DNA from: Methanomethylicus sp964513415
GTDB taxonomy: Archaea > Thermoproteota > Methanomethylicia > Methanomethylicales > Methanomethylicaceae
NCBI GenBank assembly: GCA_964513415.1
Contig: CAZEMX010000108.1
Location: 1-6,800 of the forward strand
Length of the DNA stretch: 6,800 nucleotides
Reading direction: 5' to 3'
Made by a program: the position numbers and the translations under genes. Positions within the stretch are counted from its first letter, which is position 1, and each line of letters begins with the position of its first letter. Shown here piece after piece: positions 1 through 4,626 of this stretch. The notes below the pieces were generated by a model. The model had not been told where the DNA came from. It saw nothing but the letters and a program-made list of their open reading frames with translations, and did no database searches.

Positions 1-233
1 AGACCAAGGGCATAAGGACAGGCATAAGGTACCTCGACGCGGTGGCAAAGATGGCGGCCGCGAGGGTCGAGCGGGATGGGAAGATGGAGCTCAGGACGAG
101 GATGGCGAAGCTCCCGAGCGACATCAACATCAGGGTCTCGGAGGTCGGCGTGAGGTACGTCTCCAGCAGGCACGGCAAGATAGACGTCCGGGGGCCGGCG
201 TTCGTAGGGGTGTACTCCGAGGTCGATGAGTAG
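1..233 (+). CDS. 3' end of an unrecognised protein (partial, cut by the window edge)
   Basis: An open frame runs from the left edge (codons in phase with base 3) to a TAG at 231-233, about 76 residues with no stop. It contains internal GTG and ATG codons (42, 51), but because the frame is open to the edge the true start probably lies outside the window. The visible part is basic in the first half and ends in a hydrophobic stretch (GPAFVGVYSEVDE). I see no cysteine cluster, membrane segment or motif that I can assign to a family. It lies just upstream of rbkR on the same strand, with no room for a promoter between them, so the two are probably co-transcribed. Function unknown; being a real gene rather than a chance frame is likely, not certain. 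Confidence 0.55.
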   Translation, partial: TKGIRTGIRYLDAVAKMAAARVERDGKMELRTRMAKLPSDINIRVSEVGVRYVSSRHGKIDVRGPAFVGVYSEVDE

Positions 234-239
234 GGAGGA
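233..239 (+). promoter_or_regulatory. Shine-Dalgarno site that favours the 247 start of rbkR
   Basis: GGGAGGA overlaps the stop codon of the upstream gene and lies 7 nt before ATG 247. The competing in-frame ATG at 226 lies before this site and so cannot use it. A second in-frame ATG at 253 is possible but less well spaced. Confidence 0.6.
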
Positions 240-246
240 TGCGGCG

Positions 247-924
247 ATGGTCATGGACAGCAAGCTCTGGTTTGCGCTCTTCGAGATATTCAAGATGGGC
301 GGGCACGCAAGGCAGGTCCTGCTGGGCACGGACGACTTCGGGAAGCTCTGCGGCGAGTCGCAGCAGACCGCCTCCCGGAGGCTGCTCCAGCTGGTCGCGG
401 GGGGCTACATCGCGCGCGAGCTGACCCCGAAGGGGCAGAACATAACCATAACGGACAAGGGGATGACCGCGCTAAGGGAGGTCTACGCGGCGCTTGGGGC
501 GTGCTTCGAGGGGGGCGCCAAGGCGGTATTCATAAACGGGAGCGTCTTCTCGGGCTTCGGCGAGGGGGCATATTACGTCACGAAGGCAGGCTACAAGGAG
601 CAGTTCAGCGAGAAGCTGGGGTTCACCCCGTTCCCGGGGACGCTCAACCTCAAGCTCAAGTCGGCCGACGATGTCAGGGCGAGGAACAGCCTCGAGGCGC
701 TGCCAGGCATAACGATCAAGGGGTTCGTGAACGGTGAGCGGACATACGGCGACGTGAAGTGCTTCAAGGTCCTCATCAACGACATCGAGGAGGGCGCCAT
801 ACTCATGATACACAGGACGCACTACGGGCAGGATGTCGTCGAGCTGGTCGCCAAGGACCAGCTCCGCAAGAAGTACGGGCTCAAGGACGGGGACTTCGTC
901 CGGATTAAGGCCCTCGTCGACTGA
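247..924 (+). CDS. rbkR: CTP-dependent riboflavin kinase with N-terminal winged helix (RbkR type)
   Basis: Phosphorylates riboflavin to FMN, using CTP rather than ATP, the archaeal solution to this step (DUF120 family). From the ATG at 247 the protein is 225 residues. Residues about 1-85 form a winged helix (QQTASRRLLQLV, then a wing around GQNITITDKG). Residues about 90-225 are the kinase, with the glycine-rich GSVFSGFGEGAYY at 98-110, PGTLNL at 130-135 (the Thr-x-Asn pair binds metal in this family) and HRTHYG at 189-194. Proteins of this architecture are known as dual kinases and regulators of riboflavin genes. An in-frame ATG at 226 would overlap the upstream gene by 8 bp, but the purine-rich GGGAGGA at 233-239 sits 7 nt before ATG 247, so I prefer 247. 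It converges on ribL, the next enzyme of the pathway. Confidence 0.93.
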   Translation: MVMDSKLWFALFEIFKMGGHARQVLLGTDDFGKLCGESQQTASRRLLQLVAGGYIARELTPKGQNITITDKGMTALREVYAALGACFEGGAKAVFINGSVFSGFGEGAYYVTKAGYKEQFSEKLGFTPFPGTLNLKLKSADDVRARNSLEALPGITIKGFVNGERTYGDVKCFKVLINDIEEGAILMIHRTHYGQDVVELVAKDQLRKKYGLKDGDFVRIKALVD

Positions 925-1453
925 CTGCAGGCGCGGCGGTCGAGTTCACGATCGACTTTATCTTGGACGAGCTGATGTCGCCGTATTTGTCGATGTGGAC
1001 GATCCTGACGGACGGGTCGGTCTTCCTTATCAGCTCCCCGAGGTCCCCCTGGTCGTAGCCGAGCGCGATTATGTCGGGGGCGACGTCCCGTATCACCTTG
1101 GCGGTGTCCAGGTCGGGCCCGCCCAGGATGGCGCGGTCCACCGGCTTCAGCCCCTCGACGAGGGCGCGCCTGTCCTCCTCCTTCATCACCGGGGGGCGAC
1201 CCTTGCGCTTGACAATCGTGGAGTCCCTCGCAACCACGACGACCAGAAAGGCGCCGTCGCCACCGAGCCGCTTTGCCTCCTCGAGGTAGCGGAGGTGCCC
1301 ATAGTGGAGCAGGTCGAAGCAGCCTGCCGCGAGTATCGTGGTCTTGGCAGCGGCGTTTGTGGCCCGGACATTGGACTTGGCATTGGTGGCAGCGTCGGCT
1401 ACGGCACCGCCAAGGCTCTTGCGCGGCGCCTCACTCGCTGAAGGTCCACTCAT
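905..1453 (-). CDS. ribL: Archaeal FAD synthetase (FMN adenylyltransferase) with unusual N-terminal extension
   Basis: Transfers AMP from ATP to FMN to make FAD, following riboflavin kinase. The 182-residue product has the nucleotidyltransferase fold signatures: GCFDLLHYGH at 44-53 with the HxGH catalytic motif (H50, H53), GYDQ at 132-135, and ISSSKI at 160-165 near the C-terminus. The family usually starts just before the first beta strand, but here about 37 Ala/Ser/Asn-rich residues precede it. No in-frame ATG, GTG or TTG occurs between ATG 1453 and the core, so the extension appears real. GGGTGG at 1461-1466 lies 7 nt upstream as ribosome binding site. The start overlaps the end of the DUF357 gene by 23 bp, implying coupled translation. 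The stop overlaps the end of rbkR by 20 bp, tail to tail. The only cysteine is C45. Confidence 0.9.
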   Translation of the reverse strand: MSGPSASEAPRKSLGGAVADAATNAKSNVRATNAAAKTTILAAGCFDLLHYGHLRYLEEAKRLGGDGAFLVVVVARDSTIVKRKGRPPVMKEEDRRALVEGLKPVDRAILGGPDLDTAKVIRDVAPDIIALGYDQGDLGELIRKTDPSVRIVHIDKYGDISSSKIKSIVNSTAAPAVSRRGP

Positions 1454-1724
1454 ACTTTAGCCACCCGAGGTTCTTGCAGGCGTCGATGAGCCCCTCGCAG
1501 TACGCAATGCAGACGAGGGCAGTCACGAGGTCGCCCTTTTCTAGGTAGTATTTGCTGTCGCTGAGATATATCTTTGAGAGCGATATGTTCTCGTCCATCC
1601 TCTTCAGCAGCTCCCCGTCGGACGGGGGCGACCGCTCCATGTCAGCGAAGACCCGGTCGGTGGCGGAGATGTACCTGCTGAGCTTCTTGCGCGCCTCCTC
1701 CTCGTAGTTGCGGTCAGGCATCAT
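1431..1724 (-). CDS. DUF357 family protein (small archaeal protein of unknown function)
   Basis: A 97-residue soluble, largely helical protein. It starts with a charged amphipathic stretch (EEEARKKLSRY), and its second half has the pattern I associate with archaeal DUF357 proteins: SKYYLEKGDLVTALVCIAYCEG, here at about 57-78, then a short tail. The biochemical function is unknown; the repeated helical character suggests a protein-binding helical bundle. ATG 1724 overlaps the dphB stop as ATGA, and the next codon is also ATG (1721). A GGGGG at 1730-1734 can serve as ribosome binding site. The gene's 3' end contains the ribL start. Its position between dphB and ribL in one coupled unit suggests co-expression with FAD synthetase. 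Family assignment is from recognition of the sequence pattern only. Confidence 0.82.
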   Translation of the reverse strand: MMPDRNYEEEARKKLSRYISATDRVFADMERSPPSDGELLKRMDENISLSKIYLSDSKYYLEKGDLVTALVCIAYCEGLIDACKNLGWLKYEWTFSE

Positions 1725-2512
1725 TCGTTCCCCCTGACGAGCCTCACGTCGGCGCCGGCGAATTCGACGAGAGCGTCTGCCTCCATGAAGTGCAACCGCC
1801 CTGGCACTATCAGCGCATGCGGGGGCTTTCCGAAGTCTGCCTGGATGAGGGACCCCGCCGTGCCTGCCCTCACAAGCTGCTCGGGCCCGCCCGCGCGCGC
1901 TATCCCGACTGCGAGCACCCCCAGACCGAATGCGCCTTCCCTGCGGCGCCCCTCCGCATCCAGCAGCAGCCCTATCGCCTCGTTGATCGTCATGAACCGC
2001 CCCTCCTCCACGCGGAGGTCGAGGAAGAAGAGCGTGTGGAGCCCGGCGGCCCGGTTCATCCTGAGCGTGTCGTATGGGACGTCGGAGTGCGGGGGCGGGA
2101 AGGTGATCGTCGCCGACTTGCCGAACTTGTAGTTCTGGAGCCCAGCGGCGCCCGGCGCAACGGATATTATCGACGGCGCGTTGACGACCCCGACCCGGAT
2201 GCCCCTCCTGGCGGCGCGCATCCTGAGGTCGACGTGGGTGGTGGCTATGAACGGGTCCCCGGCCACGAGGAAGGCCACGTCGTGCCCCTCAGCGGCACTG
2301 AGGATCTCCCGCCCGTCCTCCACCGCCTTCCTGCCGAGGAGGATAGGCTTCCTGCCGATGAGCGCCTCCAGCGCCTCCGGCTTGAGCCCGGGCATGAGGT
2401 TGGTATAGCCCTCCAGCATCACGGTATGGGCGGACCTTGCGACCTCCAGCCCGCGGAGGCTGATGCCCTTCTCATCATAGAGGCCCATGCCAATGAACGT
2501 CAGGGATCCCAT
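1721..2512 (-). CDS. dphB: Diphthine synthase (SAM-dependent methyltransferase for EF-2)
   Basis: Methylates the modified histidine of elongation factor 2 with S-adenosylmethionine during diphthamide synthesis. From ATG 2512 it is 263 residues, normal for archaeal Dph5. Visible family signatures are the N-terminal TFIGMGLYDEKGIS (5-18), LEGYTN (33-38), AGDPF at 84-88 in the SAM site, NAPSI at 111-115, QNYKFGKSATI at 126-136 and TFPPP. An upstream in-frame ATG at 2524 adds four residues (MVIP). I prefer 2512 because GGTGAT at 2517-2522 is a good Shine-Dalgarno site 4 nt before it and because homologues begin close to this strand; but a TATA-like box lies about 29 nt before ATG 2524, so a near-leaderless start there remains possible. 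First gene of the dphB-DUF357-ribL unit. Confidence 0.93.
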   Translation of the reverse strand: MGSLTFIGMGLYDEKGISLRGLEVARSAHTVMLEGYTNLMPGLKPEALEALIGRKPILLGRKAVEDGREILSAAEGHDVAFLVAGDPFIATTHVDLRMRAARRGIRVGVVNAPSIISVAPGAAGLQNYKFGKSATITFPPPHSDVPYDTLRMNRAAGLHTLFFLDLRVEEGRFMTINEAIGLLLDAEGRRREGAFGLGVLAVGIARAGGPEQLVRAGTAGSLIQADFGKPPHALIVPGRLHFMEADALVEFAGADVRLVRGNE

Positions 2513-2516
2513 CGGT

Positions 2517-2522
2517 ATCACC
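2517..2522 (-). promoter_or_regulatory. Shine-Dalgarno site deciding the dphB start
   Basis: Read on the minus strand, GGTGAT is a match to the archaeal anti-16S tail and lies 4 nt before ATG 2512. It overlaps the alternative ATG at 2524, so if 2524 is used this site is coding sequence. Confidence 0.5.
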
Positions 2523-2548
2523 ATGAATGATATGATAATAGCGCAACT

Positions 2549-2557
2549 CTTAAATTA
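2549..2557. promoter_or_regulatory. TATA-like box between dphB and tRNA-Lys, possibly used in both directions
   Basis: CTTAAATTA on the plus strand (TAATTTAAG on the minus) lies in a 58-bp AT-rich gap. Its centre is about 29 nt upstream of ATG 2524 in the dphB direction and about 30 nt upstream of the tRNA 5' end in the other. It is nearly palindromic, so one element could serve both units. No other convincing TATA element is in the gap. Confidence 0.45.
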
Positions 2558-2582
2558 CTGTTTCTTTAACGGAAAAGGAGGT

Positions 2583-2659
2583 GGGCCTGTAGCTCAGTAC
2601 GGTAGAGCGGTGGGCTCTTAACCCATTGGCCAAGGGTTCAAATCCCTTCAGGCCCGCCA
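2583..2659 (+). tRNA. tRNA-Lys (anticodon CUU), no intron, CCA encoded
   Basis: A full cloverleaf can be folded by eye. The acceptor stem is GGGCCTG (2583-2589) with CAGGCCC (2649-2655), the D stem GCTC/GAGC (2592-2595, 2605-2608), and the anticodon stem GTGGG/CCCAT (2610-2614, 2622-2626) with one G-U pair. The loop CTCTTAA places anticodon CTT at 2617-2619, reading lysine AAG. The variable loop has 5 nt and the T stem AAGGG/CCCTT carries the loop TTCAAAT. The discriminator base is G2656, and CCA follows at 2657-2659. All stems pair fully, so the gene looks functional. An oligo-T run at 2684-2688 downstream may end transcription. Confidence 0.97.
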
Positions 2660-2674
2660 TCACCATACTCATTC

Positions 2675-3014
2675 TCAGAGGGCTTTTTCAGGAAGGATTA
2701 CCCCCCCCTTAAGCTCGCCGAGGCGCCTGGTCAGTTCATCAAAAATAAGGTGTTTCTTTTCCGGGCTCAGGTGAAAACTGACTTTGTAGACCATCTGTTC
2801 GGATATTGTGAAGATGTAGTTCAGCTTTATGACGCTGTCCTTTACTGCGCCCTCGCCCTTGGAGAGCGGTATTCATTTAATCTTGAGTTGCTTGTTACCC
2901 GGCTACCACCACGTTTCCATACTCCTGGAACAGCACGACGGCAGGCCTGGCCTTGATCTCCGGGGTGTCTGTGAATTGCACCCACGCTATCACTACGTCG
3001 CGTGGCTTAAGCAT
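2675..3014 (-). pseudogene. MazF/PemK-like toxin remnant, two frameshifts
   Basis: I reconstructed this across frames on the minus strand. It starts at ATG 3014 with MLKPRDVVIAWVQF and, around residues 20-30, KARPAVVLFQEYGN, the N-terminal pattern of MazF/PemK-type mRNA interferases (GDIV...RPAVVL). The frame then hits TAA at 2895-2897 after 39 residues. Adding one G beside 2898-2900 and one beside 2874 restores VAGVTSN, then GIPLSKGEG, VKDSVIKLNYIFTIS and FDELTRRLGEL, which match the rest of the MazF fold (the dSvi...i.ti block and the C-terminal helix). The restored product would be 113 residues, normal for the family, with the stop at 2675-2677. Its start overlaps the antitoxin stop by 8 bp, as in active operons. 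Because of the two indels I call it inactive, unless these are sequencing errors. Confidence 0.75.
2684..2688 (+). terminator. Oligo-T stretch behind tRNA-Lys, possible archaeal terminator
   Basis: TTTTT begins 25 nt after the encoded CCA. Archaeal RNA polymerase stops at oligo-U without needing a hairpin. The run lies inside the 3' end of the opposing toxin remnant, so it may be coincidental. Confidence 0.3.
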
Positions 3015-3235
3015 CCTCCCAGACCCCGTCCTCTTGGTTGTCCCATAGTTCCCTCATCTTTGGCTGCTGTATTTTATGGATAAAGGCGTCGTACTGACGC
3101 TCTCTTCGGCTTCCCTCGGCCATCTCTATCAGCCTTGAGATTACCTCGTCGTAAGTCTCTCTCGGGTATTTTTTTGATGGCTTTCAGTTTCCTAACCACA
3201 GACTTCTTAAGCTGTATTGTGGTCACGTCTTTCAT
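3007..3235 (-). pseudogene. VapB-like antitoxin with one frameshift in an A7 run
   Basis: Starts at ATG 3235 with MKDVTTIQLKKSVVRKLKAIKK, typical of small archaeal antitoxins whose N-terminus is a ribbon-helix-helix-like DNA-binding part. At the seven-A run (3169-3175, T on the plus strand) the frame is lost; as written it ends at 3074 after 53 residues. Dropping one A restores YPRETYDEVISRLIE and a C-terminal tail PKMRELWDNQEDGVWEDA, an acidic Trp-containing toxin-binding tail common in this group, giving 75 residues and a TAA at 3007-3009. The tail overlaps the toxin start (ATGCTTAA shared). The role in an intact pair would be to bind the toxin and repress their joint promoter. The frameshift could be decay, sequencing error, or slippage at A7. 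Confidence 0.72.
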
Positions 3236-3255
3236 TATTTATCGCCTATAGCGGA

Positions 3256-3273
3256 TACATAATCAATTATATA
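3256..3273. promoter_or_regulatory. Imperfect inverted repeat over the TATA box, operator-like
   Basis: TACATAAT-CA-ATTATATA forms two 8-bp arms with one mismatch around a 2-bp spacer; the inner five pairs (ATAAT/ATTAT) are perfect. It overlaps the TATA box of the toxin-antitoxin unit, where an autoregulating antitoxin would be expected to bind. AT-rich DNA gives such dyads by chance, so support is moderate to low. Confidence 0.35.
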
Positions 3274-3275
3274 TA
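3267..3275 (-). promoter_or_regulatory. Strong TATA box of the toxin-antitoxin remnant
   Basis: TATATATAA on the minus strand, centred about 36 nt before the antitoxin ATG 3235. That predicts a transcript start near 3245 and a leader of about 10 nt. It is the best TATA match in the window and lies in the 66-bp gap behind uppP, so the remnant retains its own promoter. Confidence 0.6.
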
Positions 3276-3301
3276 CTGTAGAACTAGGGTTGCGCGCCCG
3301 C

Positions 3302-4066
3302 TCAGAGGAGCGCGTATGCCAGCACGGCTATGCCGGCAACCAGGCAGTAGACGCCGAAGAGGTGGAACCTTCCGGAGAGGAGGACCTTCCGGAGCGCCTT
3401 TATCGAGAGGTAGCCCGCAACCGCTGACATGACCATGCCGAGGAGCATCTCGGCCTCGAGCCCGGACTGTGCAATCTCGCCGACCTTGAGCAGGGTGGCG
3501 CCCAGTATGGCAGGGATGGAGAGGAGCATCGAGTACCGGAATGCCTCGGCCTTGCCGACCCCGACCAGGAGTGCGGCGGATATCGTCGAGCCGCTCCTTG
3601 AGAGCCCGGGGATCACCGCTATGCCCTGCACTGCCCCCACCAGCAGCGCATGCTTGGTCCCGACGCCCCCTATCCCGCGCCCGTAGCGCGAGATGAAGAG
3701 GATGACGGAGGTCAGAACGAGGGCGCATCCGACCGATGTGAGCGAGAGGAGGCGCTCCTCGACCATGCTGACGAGGTAGCCGATCGCCGCAGTCGGTATG
3801 CTGCCAAGGACGACTAGCATGCCGATCCTGAAGAGCGGGTCCTCGCGCCTGAACCTGATGACCGCCGAGATTATGCCGGCGATGTCCCTCCAGAAGGCAA
3901 CGGCCACTGCCGCGACGGTCCCTATGTGCAGGACCATGTCGAAGGAGATCGGCACCGCGACCCCCAGCAGGCTCTGGGCGACCAGGAGGTGGCCGGAGCT
4001 GGAGATGGGCAGCCACTCGGTGACGCCCTGCACCAGCGCCAGTATCACGGCATGGATAATCTCCAT
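3302..4066 (-). CDS. uppP: Undecaprenyl/polyprenyl-diphosphate phosphatase (BacA/UppP family)
   Basis: Integral membrane phosphatase that removes one phosphate from polyprenyl diphosphate lipid carriers so that they can be reused. In archaea the carrier is probably a dolichol-type lipid used for glycan transfer (inference). The 254-residue product is mostly hydrophobic, with about eight membrane segments. It has both family signatures: QGVTEWLPISSSGHL at 13-27, with Q13, E17 and H26, and PGLSRSGST at 153-161, with R157. FDMVLHIGT at 42-50 is also conserved. Length is slightly below the bacterial norm of about 270. The ATG at 4066 has a TATA-like box centred about 25 nt upstream and no Shine-Dalgarno site, so the transcript is probably leaderless. 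Downstream lies the toxin-antitoxin remnant with its own promoter. Confidence 0.95.
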   Translation of the reverse strand: MEIIHAVILALVQGVTEWLPISSSGHLLVAQSLLGVAVPISFDMVLHIGTVAAVAVAFWRDIAGIISAVIRFRREDPLFRIGMLVVLGSIPTAAIGYLVSMVEERLLSLTSVGCALVLTSVILFISRYGRGIGGVGTKHALLVGAVQGIAVIPGLSRSGSTISAALLVGVGKAEAFRYSMLLSIPAILGATLLKVGEIAQSGLEAEMLLGMVMSAVAGYLSIKALRKVLLSGRFHLFGVYCLVAGIAVLAYALL

Positions 4067-4087
4067 AGCGATTAGAGTGCATGCTGC

Positions 4088-4095
4088 ATATTTAT
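4088..4095 (-). promoter_or_regulatory. TATA-like box of uppP
   Basis: ATAAATAT on the minus strand, centred about 25 nt before ATG 4066, the spacing expected for a transcript that begins at the start codon. It stands out in otherwise GC-rich sequence. Confidence 0.6.
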
Positions 4096-4150
4096 GCGTG
4101 GCGCCGCGGGCACATCCCTGCCCGTTCCCGCGCCCCGCCTGCTAGCCCGG

Positions 4151-4582
4151 TCAGCAGTTGCGGACGACCAGCACGAGGCACGGCGCGTTGTTTATAACGG
4201 TGTTCGCGACGCTCCCCATCAGCAGCTCCCGCAGCTTGCTCTGCCCCTTGGCGCCTATTATGATCAGGTCGGCCTTGAGGTCCAGCGCGACCTTCACGAT
4301 GCGCATGCCGGGGTTGCCGACCGAGAATTCGATCTTGACGGCCGGGACCACGCCGAAAGACTCGGCAAGCCCCTTCGCCTCCTGCAGGATCTTGTTCCCG
4401 GCGTCCTCCATTGGCACCGAGGCGGCGGGCATTCCGCCGAGGTCGGTGGAGACAGGCACTGCGACCACGTGCAGCAAGGTTACGCTGGCATTGAAGAGCT
4501 TGGAGAGCGAGCAGGCGTGCTCTATCTCGTTCCTCATGTAGGGTGAGCCGTCTACTGGCACGAGTATCGTCTTTATTTCCAT
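4151..4582 (-). CDS. Universal stress protein, single UspA domain
   Basis: A 143-residue cytoplasmic UspA-domain protein, probably ATP-binding and dimeric. It opens with the first beta strand KTILVPVDGS (4-13), followed by a helix ending SLSKLFNASVTLLHV. It carries the complete nucleotide-binding signature G-x2-G-x9-G-S: G110, G113, G123, S124 in the segment IIIGAKGQSKL to LLMGSVA. The C-terminal strand is PCLVLVV. The frame remains open upstream to 4927, but that stretch is the shadow of the radical SAM gene. ATG 4582 fits the domain start exactly and has a TATA-like box centred 26 nt upstream. Such proteins are linked to stress survival and regulation, but the partner here is unknown. It lies 44 bp after the radical SAM gene yet seems to have its own promoter. 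Confidence 0.93.
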   Translation of the reverse strand: MEIKTILVPVDGSPYMRNEIEHACSLSKLFNASVTLLHVVAVPVSTDLGGMPAASVPMEDAGNKILQEAKGLAESFGVVPAVKIEFSVGNPGMRIVKVALDLKADLIIIGAKGQSKLRELLMGSVANTVINNAPCLVLVVRNC

Positions 4583-4603
4583 AGTTGAAAGATGCCCCCT
4601 GCG

Positions 4604-4612
4604 ATTAAAAAG
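4604..4612 (-). promoter_or_regulatory. TATA-like box of the universal stress gene
   Basis: CTTTTTAAT on the minus strand, centred 26 nt before ATG 4582, matching the uppP spacing. It implies a leaderless transcript and independent expression from the upstream radical SAM gene. Confidence 0.55.
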
Positions 4613-4626
4613 ATTGCGCAGGCGGG

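Larger units (their letters stand above)
2660..3301. other. AT-richer accessory patch between tRNA-Lys and uppP
   Basis: About 640 bp with no intact gene, and lower GC than everything around it. It holds the toxin and antitoxin remnants (2675-3235, minus), their promoter, and 66 bp of spacer. The short plus-strand frames here, such as 2750-2956, have no recognisable product and are shadows. No transposase, integrase or direct repeat of the tRNA end was found. Confidence 0.6.

Noticed and set aside
833..1441. Plus-strand frame of 202 codons opposite ribL
   Set aside because: Antisense shadow; ribL has its catalytic motifs intact.
2701..2708. Third toxin indel in the G8 run near its C-terminus
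   Set aside because: The frame through G8 reaches a stop at 2675 in normal family length; a one-base shorter run would only end it earlier, and the sequence does not decide.
2750..2956. Small plus-strand frame as a gene in the patch behind tRNA-Lys
   Set aside because: Antisense to the toxin remnant, which explains the same bases with family-like motifs.
3285..3300. Possible attachment-site copy of the tRNA 3' end (AGGGTTGCGCGCCCGC)
   Set aside because: Only scattered identity with the tRNA end, no continuous repeat of useful length.
3267..4082. Long minus-strand frame of 271 codons overlapping uppP
   Set aside because: It is an Arg/Gly/His-rich out-of-frame shadow; the other frame is a clear UppP with all catalytic motifs.
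4108..4123. Hairpin GGGCA/TGCCC behind the universal stress gene as terminator
   Set aside because: Five-bp stem in GC-rich sequence without a T tail; expected by chance and not an archaeal terminator signature.
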